This document shows, in pieces, positions 1-8,772 of a stretch of DNA of 64,000 nt. How positions within the stretch are numbered: the first letter of the stretch is position 1; the number at the start of each line of letters is the position of its first letter. This DNA comes from Methylosinus trichosporium OB3b. Lineage in GTDB: Bacteria; Pseudomonadota; Alphaproteobacteria; Rhizobiales; Beijerinckiaceae. The stretch lies in assembly GCF_002752655.1 (NCBI RefSeq), contig NZ_CP023737.1, positions 4,054,001-4,118,000 on the forward strand, in the 5' to 3' direction. A program made the position numbers and the translations under genes. The notes below the pieces were generated by a model. That model did not search any database and had not been told where the DNA came from. It saw nothing but the letters and a program-made list of their open reading frames with translations.

Positions 1-143
1 AAGCGCTGGACGATCGCGGCCTCATCGCCTGCGGCGAGGGCGCGCTGCGCCTCGTCGAGGTTCAACGCGGCGGCAAGGCCCCCATGCCGATCGAGGCGTT
101 TTTGCGCGGGCGCCCGCTGCCGCGGGGTCAGGCGCTGTCATAG
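1..143 (+). CDS. fmt: Methionyl-tRNA formyltransferase, C-terminal end (partial)
   Basis: Only the last 46 codons are in the window; the gene enters from the left edge and ends at TAG 141-143. The translation reads [20 protein letters not shown] and then a [12 protein letters not shown] ending. This matches the C-terminal tRNA-binding domain of Fmt, which formylates the initiator Met-tRNA. The catalytic N-terminal domain lies outside the window, so the call rests on this tail alone. The next gene faces it convergently, with a hairpin between them. Confidence 0.75.
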   Translation, partial: ALDDRGLIACGEGALRLVEVQRGGKAPMPIEAFLRGRPLPRGQALS

Positions 144-169
144 TTCGAGGGCGCTCGTGGCAGGGGCGC

Positions 170-197
170 TTCCTTGTCCCACGAGTGGGAGAAGGAA
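170..197. terminator. Hairpin between convergent genes
   Basis: Twelve-base arms with one mismatch (TTCCTTGTCCCA at 170-181 and TGGGAGAAGGAA at 186-197) enclose a four-base loop. It lies between the stop of fmt and the stop of the convergent DUF4175 gene, so it could end transcription from both sides. There is no U-run. The arm resembles the CTTCTCCC/GGGAGAAG repeat family found elsewhere in the window, so it may instead be a decayed repeat. Confidence 0.45.
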
Positions 198-221
198 TGC
201 GCGTCGAGAATCGGCTGATCT

Positions 222-2645
222 TTATCGTTTCAGCAGCCGCTCGAAATAGTCGAGCTCGTCGGCCGGTCGCTCGGGCTGGCCGAGGCGGCGGCGCAGCTCT
301 TCCTGCACGCGGCGAGCGCGGACGGCGGGCGGCAGGCCCAGCGGATCGAGCCGGGCGCGCGAATCCTGGGCGCGTCGGCGCCCGCTCGGCCGGCCGAGCG
401 GATCGGAGTCCTCGCCTTGGCCGAGACCGGCGCGGCGGCCGCGAGACGGCCCCTCCTCGCCTTCGCCTTCGCCCTGCATCCGCTCGGCGAGCTGATCCGC
501 GCCGCGCCGTAGCGCCTGCAGCGCGCGGCCTTGCGCGTCGACGGCGCGGCCCCGGCCCTCGCCGGGCGCGCCCAGCGCCTGCTCCGCCTCTTTCATCGCC
601 TGCTCGGCGTCGGCGAAATCCTGCGGCGCCGGCTCGCCGGACCGGCGCAACCGCTCCTGCTCCTTCTCCAGCCGGTCGCGCAGCGCGCGCTGCCGGCCGC
701 GCGTCTCGGCCTCGGCCGAGGGCCGGCCCTTGGCGCTCTTCTGCTCGGCGCCATGGCTCGTCTCGTCGCGCAATTGCTGCTGCTCGCGCGTCAACTTGTC
801 GATCTCGTCGAGCGCATGACCCATCGCCTGGGCGCGCGGATCGGGACGGCCGGCCTGGGCCGGCTGCAGATTCTCGAGCACGTTCTGCAGTTCGTCGAGC
901 AGTCTTTGCGCCTCGGCGAGATCGCCGGCGCGCTCCGCCTTCTCGATCTCGTTCAGCATGGATTGCAGCTCGTCCTCGCCGATGGCGCGCGATTGCGCGT
1001 CGTGGTCCATGGCCTGCGGCGGCGCCTGCTTGTCGCTTTTCGCGAGGCTGTTCAGAAACGCCTGCATGGCGCTGCGCAGCTGCTCGGTGAGGCGGGCGAT
1101 CTCCTCCTCGCCGGCGCCGCGGGCGAGCGCCTCGCGCAGTTCCTGCTGCGCCGCGCGCAGCTCGCGCTCGGCCTCGCCGGCGTCGCCTTCCTCGAGGCTG
1201 AGCGCCATTGCCCATAAGAGATCGGCGGCCTCGCGCAGATCATCGTCGTCTCGGGCGCGCTCGAGCCGGTTCTTGGCGGAGTCGACGCCGAGATAAATGG
1301 CGGAGGGCGTTTCGAACAAAGCGGCGCCCAGCTTCAGCGCGTCGAGCGCCACGAGGGCGCGCGAGGCGTGGTCCGGGTCGAGCGCGATATTGCGCCGCTG
1401 CTCGGCGAGCGCGCGCGCCAGCGGCTGGGTGAAGCGGCGCTGCGGCAGCACCGTCTCGACCGGCTCCGAGACGCCCTGATTGCCGCCCTCGTCATGGGCG
1501 ACGAGGCTCAGCAGCACGCGGGCGCCGGCCCAGGGGTGATCGGAGACGTCGACCGTCGCCTTGGCCTCGCCGAGCCCGGCGGGGGAGGGCGGCAGAGCCA
1601 GTGGCAGGCGCGGCGGCGGATAGAGCGAGCGCGGCGGCCGGCCGGCGGCGGGCGGCAGAGCCGCGGTCGCCTCGGCGGCGGCGACGCCATAATCATCGTC
1701 GGTGCGGTAGGAGAGCGTCAGCGAGCCGCGCGCCGAGCCGCGGGGCGGGTCGACGAGCGCGATGGTCGGCGGACGGTCGGGGATGACGGAGAGATCGAAT
1801 GAGCCGCCGCCGCGCAGCGACAGGGTGGCCTCGCCGTCGAGCTTGAACGTCTCCTCGCTCTCGCTCGCCCCCGGCCGCGCCGGCCGCTGCGGCAGCGGCG
1901 TGAGGCCGGCGCCCGCCGCGGCGACGCCGCGCCCGCCGAAGCTGCGCACCACCAGAGTGGAATGGATTGGCGCGGCGACGCGCGCGCCGCCGCGCGGCAG
2001 CACGACGGGCGAGCGGCCGGTATAGGCGGGCGGGTCGAGCCAGGCGTCGATCCGCGCGCCGCCGTCGGCGCCGGCCGAGTCCCAGTCGAAGGCGGCGAGG
2101 AGCCGCGGCATGCGCTCCGGCCCGGCGACGAAAGCGGCGGCGATGGCGGCGACGAGCGCGGCGGCGCGCAGCGCCAGCGGATCGAAGCGCGGCAGGCCGG
2201 GCTCGGGCCGGGGCGGGGCGAGCGATGTGAGCTTGTGCTCGAGCCGCCGGCGATGCAGATCCCACAGCGCGCGCGTCGGCGCGTCGTGCGCGCCGGCGAG
2301 ACTGTCCTCGAGCGAGGAGGCGAGCCGATGCTCGGCGCCGGGAGCCGCGTCCAGCCGCGCCATCGCCTGCGCGCGCCGCGGCGGGCCGCGCAGCGCCTCG
2401 CGCAAAAGGACCCATGCGGCCGCGGCGACGAAAGCGGCGACGCCGGCCATGCGCAGGCTCGGGCCGAGCTCCCGCCACACGCCCGAGAAGGAGAGGGCGA
2501 GGAAGAAGAGCAGCAGGGTGAGGAGCGCCGCCGCCACGCGCGCGCCCCGCTCGAGCGCGAGCGCGGCGAGCGCGCGCCGCACGAGGCGCTCCAGCGCCGG
2601 CGAGGCCTGGGGCCGCGAAGGGTCTCGTTTCCGGGCGAAGTTCAT
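222..2645 (-). CDS. TIGR02302/DUF4175 family large membrane protein
   Basis: About 807 residues of unknown biochemical function; the family is widespread in Alphaproteobacteria. Two adjacent hydrophobic segments near the N-terminus (about residues 43-62 and 70-84) and a third near 160-175 suggest a membrane anchor. A long, mostly charged remainder follows. The C-terminal third is low-complexity, rich in Glu, Gln, Arg and Ala (for example KSDKQAPPQAMDHDAQSRA, then coiled-coil-like EQERLRR stretches), which is typical of this family. I prefer the ATG at 2645, with GGAGCAGG just upstream, over the in-frame ATG at 2693, which has no ribosome site. Family assignment is by overall architecture. Confidence 0.8.
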   Translation of the reverse strand: MNFARKRDPSRPQASPALERLVRRALAALALERGARVAAALLTLLLFFLALSFSGVWRELGPSLRMAGVAAFVAAAAWVLLREALRGPPRRAQAMARLDAAPGAEHRLASSLEDSLAGAHDAPTRALWDLHRRRLEHKLTSLAPPRPEPGLPRFDPLALRAAALVAAIAAAFVAGPERMPRLLAAFDWDSAGADGGARIDAWLDPPAYTGRSPVVLPRGGARVAAPIHSTLVVRSFGGRGVAAAGAGLTPLPQRPARPGASESEETFKLDGEATLSLRGGGSFDLSVIPDRPPTIALVDPPRGSARGSLTLSYRTDDDYGVAAAEATAALPPAAGRPPRSLYPPPRLPLALPPSPAGLGEAKATVDVSDHPWAGARVLLSLVAHDEGGNQGVSEPVETVLPQRRFTQPLARALAEQRRNIALDPDHASRALVALDALKLGAALFETPSAIYLGVDSAKNRLERARDDDDLREAADLLWAMALSLEEGDAGEAERELRAAQQELREALARGAGEEEIARLTEQLRSAMQAFLNSLAKSDKQAPPQAMDHDAQSRAIGEDELQSMLNEIEKAERAGDLAEAQRLLDELQNVLENLQPAQAGRPDPRAQAMGHALDEIDKLTREQQQLRDETSHGAEQKSAKGRPSAEAETRGRQRALRDRLEKEQERLRRSGEPAPQDFADAEQAMKEAEQALGAPGEGRGRAVDAQGRALQALRRGADQLAERMQGEGEGEEGPSRGRRAGLGQGEDSDPLGRPSGRRRAQDSRARLDPLGLPPAVRARRVQEELRRRLGQPERPADELDYFERLLKR

Positions 2646-2781
2646 GACGCCTGCTCCATGGCCCGTCCCGCCGGCGGCGGCGATCTGCGACATCTAGCGC
2701 GCCACATGCGGCGAGGGCAGGGCGCGCGGTCCGGCCGCAGTCTACGCCGGTTCGGCGCGAGGGGCGAGCGGGAGCGAAATT

Positions 2782-3480
2782 TCAGCTCGCCTCGACATAG
2801 AGGGATTCGAGCCGGCGACTCGGGCTGTCGCAGAGCAGCTTCGGGTCTGCGCCTTCGCCGAAGGCGCGTTTTTCGACCTTGGCGAACCCGGCCCCGAGCA
2901 AAGCGAGCCGCAGAGTCTCATGGTCCCAGATGAACTGGTGTCCGTGCTCTCTGAAGATGCGATTGACGCTGATGATCGGCGTGACGAAGGGAAAATTCGC
3001 GGCGTCATATTCGGCATAGGGCATGCTGGAAGCGCCGCCGGCCAAGTGCTTGGCGTATTCCGACAAATACAGCTCGCCGTCAGGAACGACGACGCGCAAT
3101 GTCCCGCCGGCGCGCAGAACCCGGCGGGTTTCCGCCAGCAGCGCCAGGGCGTCGGCGAAGGCGAGGTGCTCGAGCATATGCTCCGTGAACACGCCGGCGA
3201 AGAATTCATTGGGGAACGGCAGCCCATGCGTCACATCCCAGCAGATGTCGACGCCGGGGGCCCATCTGTAATCCAAATTGCAGAAATCGGGGAGGGCGTT
3301 GGCTCCGCAGCCGATATCGAGATAGCCCCCTCTTTTCGTCTCATTCGCGAGGGCGGCGCTGTTGCGAACGGCTCTCTTGCGAATAGCGGGGCCGACAAGG
3401 ACATCGATCGCGGCCAGCACCTTGTCGTAGCTGAAGATCGATCGACGGAAATCGATTTTCGTGTGTGAAAAATCCAGCAT
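2782..3480 (-). CDS. Class I SAM-dependent methyltransferase
   Basis: 232 residues. The SAM-binding motif I is YLDIGCGAN at residues 53-61, followed by an acidic/aromatic motif II region and a FTEHMLEHL helix typical of Methyltransf_11-like proteins. RVLRAGGTLRVVVPDGE follows as the post-motif strand. The substrate is not evident. The ATG at 3480 has GGGAGAG nine bases upstream; a longer reading to 3669 would run through the Rhs remnant and is rejected. The gene sits between the DUF4175 gene and a decayed Rhs fragment and has lower GC than its flanks, so it may be island cargo. A sugar or surface-glycan methyltransferase is possible but not shown. Confidence 0.75.
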   Translation of the reverse strand: MLDFSHTKIDFRRSIFSYDKVLAAIDVLVGPAIRKRAVRNSAALANETKRGGYLDIGCGANALPDFCNLDYRWAPGVDICWDVTHGLPFPNEFFAGVFTEHMLEHLAFADALALLAETRRVLRAGGTLRVVVPDGELYLSEYAKHLAGGASSMPYAEYDAANFPFVTPIISVNRIFREHGHQFIWDHETLRLALLGAGFAKVEKRAFGEGADPKLLCDSPSRRLESLYVEAS

Positions 3481-3527
3481 TGCAATGACTCTCCCGGGCT
3501 TTCGGAGCCGCGACGACGACAGCGCCG

Positions 3528-3742
3528 TCAATATGCGTAAGTATCGACGAAGCCGCCGATCGAGCCGCTCCGGCGCCCCGACCAGGGCTTCACAAAAACG
3601 GCTTGGAGCATAAGACGCCTGGAAAGATTGGCAAGATCGCGAGCGAACGGGTGATGGTCCCAGAGCCACACTCGGGCGTTCGCCGCATCGACGATCTCAT
3701 GCGGCGCGCGAAGCGACCATTGCGCCGCCAGCTTGTCAGGAA
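3528..3742 (-). pseudogene. Decayed Rhs core fragment
   Basis: Bases 3644-3706 match 5081-5143 inside the intact Rhs gene with about five mismatches. In the matching minus-strand frame this gives APHEIVDAANARVWLWDHHP, against APHEIVNAANARVWFWDHDP in the intact protein. The same frame then reads through unrelated or scrambled sequence and ends in GGFVDTYAY-stop, resembling the core ending GGINTYAY. There is no start codon with a ribosome site. This is a shortened remnant of a second Rhs 3' end, downstream of the current immunity gene. Displaced Rhs tips often leave such scars. Confidence 0.7.
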
Positions 3743-3764
3743 ATATATATAATTCGTAATTATT
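3743..3764. other. AT-rich tract at Rhs island edge
   Basis: The stretch around 3740-3790 is almost purely A and T (ATATATATAATT and similar), in sharp contrast to the GC-rich genome. It lies between the Rhs remnant and the stop of the probable immunity gene. It may mark the junction of acquired DNA. No hairpin followed by a clean T-run was found. Confidence 0.4.
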
Positions 3765-4418
3765 TCATGTATTTATATTATCATCGGGGCGACAAAACCT
3801 AAAACTGCTCATAGCCAACAAGCGCGCCGGTGCGGTAGCGTTGATCCAAAACTCTCGCTTCAGTGAACCGTAGCCGATCCGCTCGAGGTAGGTCGAAATG
3901 ATCTCTGGGGTAAGGCGATCCCTTTTTCGACGAGCAAGGTACAAGTCAGTCTCTTCAAACGGAAATGGATGACCATTCTCGAAGAAGACCCAACGCTCTC
4001 CGTCACGCATGCTATAGACTGTGCGAACATTTTTTCCATCCTCGAGGACACGGATCGCGTTTCCTGGATATAACAAATCGGGGCGAGACACATCAAACTT
4101 AAAATGCGCTCCAGGAATAAGCTTTGAAATGCAGAATATCATCGACGAATATCCGTCTGTCACACTGCTGACAAATAATGTTTTCTTTCCATCGTTTCCA
4201 TCCACCTCACTCAACAAAATTCCAACGTTAATAGAAGGATATCGCTTTGGGCCGTCCGGTGAATCGTATATAATTCTGACATCCCGGTGCACATCCTCAT
4301 CAATTTCAAATATGTTTTCCCATTGAGCGCCCTGTCTCCGTATCATTTCGCGCGCCACATGCAGATCGCAAGGTATGATGGAGAAAGTAAAGTTCTCGTA
4401 TGCGGTGAGGATACTCAT
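3765..4418 (-). CDS. Probable immunity protein for the Rhs toxin
   Basis: 217 residues, soluble, no signal peptide, not recognised as a named family. The start ATG at 4418 overlaps the stop of the upstream Rhs gene in an ATGA arrangement, so the two are translationally coupled. A further in-frame ATG at 4472 would lie inside the Rhs coding end and is less likely. A small gene directly behind an Rhs gene with a variable C-terminal tail is normally the cognate immunity gene, and that is the basis of the call. Its GC content is clearly below that of the neighbours, as expected for exchangeable toxin/immunity cassettes. No catalytic motif is visible. Confidence 0.6.
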   Translation of the reverse strand: MSILTAYENFTFSIIPCDLHVAREMIRRQGAQWENIFEIDEDVHRDVRIIYDSPDGPKRYPSINVGILLSEVDGNDGKKTLFVSSVTDGYSSMIFCISKLIPGAHFKFDVSRPDLLYPGNAIRVLEDGKNVRTVYSMRDGERWVFFENGHPFPFEETDLYLARRKRDRLTPEIISTYLERIGYGSLKREFWINATAPARLLAMSSFRFCRPDDNINT

Positions 4419-7400
4419 CTGTTCGGTTGACCGATGTATTTTGTCGTGACGTCGCAGTTTGGGTCGTTGCATGAAATTCTATCCTTCTGCCTCTGAAGGC
4501 GTGCATTGTTGCGGCCAACCTCCAGCACATGCCGTCGCGCTCGTGAATCGGTCCACTGCAGATCCGGGCGATTGCTGCCGACTTTGTTTCCCTCCGCGTC
4601 AACTTGGGCCTGATTTTTACGAATATCTCTCGCGCCTTCCGCCTTTATCTCCGCCACTTTATCGTCGATTGCCTTATTATGATCTGCCGCTCCATGCGGA
4701 GCCGAATCCCCCTCATTTGGAGGAGGGGGAGCAGAAAGATATCGATCTCCCTGAGAAACTGCAATTGTCCTCGTTCCCCACCAAGTTCCGATCGCAGCTA
4801 CGGCAGCACTGCACAAAGAACTTTGAGCACATGTCAGAATTCCAACAGCAATAGGGTTATTCCCGGTCGGATCTGTGAGGTTGAGCGGGTTGTTCTTCGC
4901 ATAGGCATAGGTGTTGATCCCGCCGTCGAGCCCGATTGGGTCGCTCTGGACATAGCGGCCGAGGGCGGGGGAATAGTCGCGGAACCCGTTATTGTGCAGG
5001 CGCGTCTCGGAATCGTAGATCTGGCCCGGGAAGCGCAGGTCGTGCGAGAAGCCCGCGGCCGCCGTCGGCGTTCCATTGCCGAACGGGTCGTGGTCCCAGA
5101 ACCACACGCGGGCGTTCGCCGCATTGACGATCTCATGCGGCGCGCCGAGATGATCCGGCATGATGAAATAGACCGCGCCGCCCTGCAGCGTCGCCGCCGG
5201 CAGGTCGCCGAGCCAGACGATCTCCTCCGTCGCCGCGCCGCTCGCGTCATAGGTCCCGATGATATGGCCGGAAAGGTCGTAGACATATTCGACCAGTCCG
5301 CTGGCCCCGTTCTTCGTCACGCGCTGGCCGAGATCATTGACGCCATAGCTCGTCGTCAGCGCGCCGACCTTGGCCGCAACGAGGCGATTGCGCGCGTCAT
5401 AGCTCAAGGAGAACACGCCGGCCTGGTTCCGCAGCCCGCCAACCTGGTCCCAGACAAAGGATTGGGTCGTGCCCGAGCTGTACGTCACATCGCTCATACG
5501 ATTGCTGGTCGGCACGATCGTATAGGCGGCGTCCCCGGCCGAGGTGCGGTTGCCCGTCGCGTCATACTCATAGAGGATCGAATTCGAGCCGCGGACATAG
5601 CTGGTCAGGCGGTCGTTGACGTCATAGGAGAAGCTCTTGACCGCAAGGTTGCTTTCCGAGATCGACGTGATGCGCCCGCCGGGGTCAAAGGCATAGGTCA
5701 GCCTGTTGCCGGTCGGGGAGGTGATTGTCTTGATGCGCCCGTCGAGATCGAATTTGCGGACATAGGAGCCGCCGCCGGAAACATTCGGATCCCAAGATGT
5801 GACGAGCCCGAAGGGGCCGTAGGAGATCGCGCCGATCAGCGTCGACCGCGTCGTCCCGTCCGGTTGCTGGAGGGTGATGGCGCTGACGCGCCCGATGCTG
5901 TCGTAGGAATAGAGAAGCTTGAAACCAGACGGATAGGTGTGGCCGATGAGGCGCCCGTTGGTCGCGTGATAATACCATTTCGTCGTGAACGAGACGGCGC
6001 CGATGGTCTGGGTCTTCTGCACCACATGGCCGAAGGCGTCATAGGCGAAGCTGGTCGTTCCGGTGGAATCGGTCATGGAGGTGAGGCGACCGATCCCATA
6101 GTCGCCCTGGTCATAGACATAGGTCGCTTTGGAGCCGTCGGCATAGGTCGCTTTCACCACCCGGCCCAGCTGGTCATAGAGGTAAGTCGTCGTCTGGCCG
6201 AGAGCGTCGGTCGAGGTCAGCACATTGCCGGCGGCGTCATAGGTCTTGGTGGTGACATGCGTGTCGGGGCTGGTGATTTTCTCCCGCAGGTCGAGAAAAT
6301 TATACGCGTAGCGCGTCACCAGACCGCGCGGGTCGGTGACGCTGGCGAGGCGGCCGTTGGCGTCATAGGCGTTGCGGATCTTCCTCGCGTCCGGCCACCG
6401 GGTCTCCGTGAGCCGGTTCTGTTCGTCATAGGTGAAATTCGTGACATTGCCGTTCTTGTCTTTCGAGCTGATGACGCGGTCATTGGCGTCATACCAGGAT
6501 TTCGAAGCTTGGCCCGCCGCGCCGAAGTCTTCGGACAGGCGCTCGTAGCTGTCGTAGGTGCGGCTGTGCGTCCGAAGGAGCGCGCCGTTCGGATCGAAGA
6601 CCTCTTCTTTGATCCGACCACCAGCGGCATCGAGCGTATAGATGCGGTGGTTGCCAGCTCTATCGCGCATGTCGGTGAGCCGGTGCGCTCCGTCATAGCC
6701 GAAGTCCTGCCCGGCGCCCGAAGGTTCCCGAACCTTAATCAACTGGCCGGCCTTGTCGTATGTGTAGGTCGTCGTCTGCCCGAGGGTGACGCGCGAGGTG
6801 ATCTGGCCGCGGAAATTATAGGTCAGCGTCGTGACGACGCCGTTCGGGTCTTGGATCGTCAGCGGTCTGCCATTGGCGTCATAGCTCGTATACGCCGTGA
6901 CATGGCCGCGGGGATTGGTCTCGCTCGTGAGATTGCCCATGGCGTCATAGGCATATTTTGTCACTCGGCCCAGTGGGTCCGTTGCGGTGAGTACTTGGCC
7001 GAATGTGTTGTAGGTGTAGGAGCGTGTGCTCGATGAAGACCCAGAAGCGACCGTCTCGGTGAGCAGATTTCCCTTGGCGTCGTAGGTGAAGGTGGTTTCA
7101 CGCTGATAGTCGGATATTTTCGCCGGTAGGCGGAAATCGGTGCGCCATTCCGTCGTGATCGTGCGCGAGACCGCCGTTCCGGCGGCGACCGTTTTGGAAG
7201 TGGGCAGATGACGGGCCCCATCGTAGGCGATCGTCGTCCGATTGCCGTTGAAGTCAGTGTAGCTGGTCAGATTACCGTGGTCATCATAAGTTCTCGCGTC
7301 GCTCAGCACTGTGGGGCAAGTGGCGCAAATACGCCGTCGTACTTCGAGCGTCTTCGCCAAGTCGTCGATTTTCACGAAGTTGAAATTTTTCACGGCGCCG

Positions 7401-8473
7401 AGCGGCGTCGTGACCGTGACAGAGTTCGATGGCAGGCCGCTGTAATCCAGGCTGTACTTTCCTGCTCCGTCTCCGCTCTCCGTAGAAACAGCGTGTCCAA
7501 GCTGGTCATAAGAAAAATGCGCATAATTAGAGCCGTTCTCGTCCAATACGTCTGCCAGCAAAGAGCGGTCATATTGGTAGTATCGCTTTGACTGATCCGG
7601 AAACTGAACCATTTTCAGTTGGAAGTTAGTCCAGTCAATTTCGTATCTGTAGACGCCCCCGTCCGGCGTCCGAGCCTCCGAAATTTGGAATGACGCTCCG
7701 TTATATGTGAATGTCAGCGTACGACCGAAGACGTCGCTAACTGTCGAAAGACGCTGCAAGCCGTCATATCCGATCGCAATCTTGACGCCTGTGCGATCAG
7801 TGACAGAGATAAGCTGTCCAGATGTGTTATATATTTCGGTTTCATCTTTATCGGTGATTAGTCTGTATTCCTCACCGCCACCACCGCCCTCCAGCCGGTA
7901 GCTGGAGTTGGCCGGCGCAGACCACGGCTCGGGGCCGGTAACCCAGACGGTCCTCTTGAATTTTAAGATTCGTCCGTCGTCGCGCGTCACGAGAGCGGTG
8001 TGGTATTCGACCCAATTGCGTATGTCTTTTGTGAGGGTTATCGAGCGACTGTAGGAAGAACTCCATGTGTCTCCGAATGATGGCATCTGACTGAAAGGGT
8101 CGCGCTGGCTGTTGTAGTAGCGGGCGAGCACGATTGGGAAATTTCCGGCCGTCGTATAATCGGTTTCTGTCCAAAACGAGTTGCCGGTTGCGTAATTGAT
8201 CCGACCGTCGATGTAGGTGGTCTCAGAACTATCCTCGATGAAGCTCGTGAGCGCCGTGGTCGGACGCGCGCCGGCCGCGACACGGCAGGGGGGGCTGTCG
8301 CATTCCACACCAAGGTCTTCACCACCGACAGTCTCCGCATACGCGGACCCAATCACCGGGATCGACCACAAGGAGCTGCGCGTGTGACTGTCGCCGGGAA
8401 AGCCGAGCCCAGACATCAAGGCGCCGAAAACGATCGCGACAAGAAGCTCGAATCGTGAAATCCTTTTTTTCAT
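4415..8473 (-). CDS. Rhs/YD-repeat polymorphic toxin
   Basis: 1352 residues. A signal-like N-terminus (MKKRISRFELLVAIVFGAL) is followed by a DUF6531-type region (GNSFWTETDY). About 25 YD repeats follow (YDAxGNLxx, YDQLGRVVKATY), ending in the conserved core GRYVQSDPIGLDGGINTYAY and NPLNLTDPTG. The last roughly 147 residues differ from the core. They comprise a hydrophobic stretch, then a charged domain with NRPDLQWTDSRARRHVLEV and SCNDPNCDVTTKYIG, which looks like a PD-(D/E)XK-type nuclease fold. The nuclease assignment is inference. GGAGG lies eight bases before the start ATG. Rhs proteins form cocoon-like shells that carry the toxic tip; no VgrG, PAAR or secretion genes are in the window. 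Confidence 0.88.
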   Translation of the reverse strand: MKKRISRFELLVAIVFGALMSGLGFPGDSHTRSSLWSIPVIGSAYAETVGGEDLGVECDSPPCRVAAGARPTTALTSFIEDSSETTYIDGRINYATGNSFWTETDYTTAGNFPIVLARYYNSQRDPFSQMPSFGDTWSSSYSRSITLTKDIRNWVEYHTALVTRDDGRILKFKRTVWVTGPEPWSAPANSSYRLEGGGGGEEYRLITDKDETEIYNTSGQLISVTDRTGVKIAIGYDGLQRLSTVSDVFGRTLTFTYNGASFQISEARTPDGGVYRYEIDWTNFQLKMVQFPDQSKRYYQYDRSLLADVLDENGSNYAHFSYDQLGHAVSTESGDGAGKYSLDYSGLPSNSVTVTTPLGAVKNFNFVKIDDLAKTLEVRRRICATCPTVLSDARTYDDHGNLTSYTDFNGNRTTIAYDGARHLPTSKTVAAGTAVSRTITTEWRTDFRLPAKISDYQRETTFTYDAKGNLLTETVASGSSSSTRSYTYNTFGQVLTATDPLGRVTKYAYDAMGNLTSETNPRGHVTAYTSYDANGRPLTIQDPNGVVTTLTYNFRGQITSRVTLGQTTTYTYDKAGQLIKVREPSGAGQDFGYDGAHRLTDMRDRAGNHRIYTLDAAGGRIKEEVFDPNGALLRTHSRTYDSYERLSEDFGAAGQASKSWYDANDRVISSKDKNGNVTNFTYDEQNRLTETRWPDARKIRNAYDANGRLASVTDPRGLVTRYAYNFLDLREKITSPDTHVTTKTYDAAGNVLTSTDALGQTTTYLYDQLGRVVKATYADGSKATYVYDQGDYGIGRLTSMTDSTGTTSFAYDAFGHVVQKTQTIGAVSFTTKWYYHATNGRLIGHTYPSGFKLLYSYDSIGRVSAITLQQPDGTTRSTLIGAISYGPFGLVTSWDPNVSGGGSYVRKFDLDGRIKTITSPTGNRLTYAFDPGGRITSISESNLAVKSFSYDVNDRLTSYVRGSNSILYEYDATGNRTSAGDAAYTIVPTSNRMSDVTYSSGTTQSFVWDQVGGLRNQAGVFSLSYDARNRLVAAKVGALTTSYGVNDLGQRVTKNGASGLVEYVYDLSGHIIGTYDASGAATEEIVWLGDLPAATLQGGAVYFIMPDHLGAPHEIVNAANARVWFWDHDPFGNGTPTAAAGFSHDLRFPGQIYDSETRLHNNGFRDYSPALGRYVQSDPIGLDGGINTYAYAKNNPLNLTDPTGNNPIAVGILTCAQSSLCSAAVAAIGTWWGTRTIAVSQGDRYLSAPPPPNEGDSAPHGAADHNKAIDDKVAEIKAEGARDIRKNQAQVDAEGNKVGSNRPDLQWTDSRARRHVLEVGRNNARLQRQKDRISCNDPNCDVTTKYIGQPNR

Positions 8474-8772
8474 ATAACTGGCCTCCGAAATTTGCTGCTG
8501 AAACTGCGCGCTAAATGCAAAAAAAGTTTTTCAGAGTAGAGCGTCGCCGACCAGCTTGACCTCCACTATGAAGACTCGCCGCTCGGCTATTGTCAAGTTC
8601 ATGTTCGAGTTCATGGCTCCACGCCGCCGCCGCTCGCGCCACGAAGCCGCGTCTCGAGCGCAACCCGGTTGCGAATCCTTAACCAAGTCGTGCGAAGCCT
8701 CGATCGATCGCGCCTGCGGCGGGGCGGGTTCGAGCGTTAAGCCGAAAGTCTGGGTTTGGGAGACTTCGGATC
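8474..8772. other. Intergenic region between Rhs and L,D-transpeptidase genes
   Basis: Divergent intergenic DNA that must carry promoters for the Rhs gene (minus) and the transpeptidase gene (plus). It is AT-richer near the Rhs start. No convincing gene, RNA or repeat was seen. Confidence 0.4.

Noticed and set aside
4604..7036. Long plus-strand reading of 810 codons opposite the Rhs gene
   Set aside because: It is antisense to a well-supported Rhs coding region with clear YD repeats; its length follows from GC-rich codon bias.
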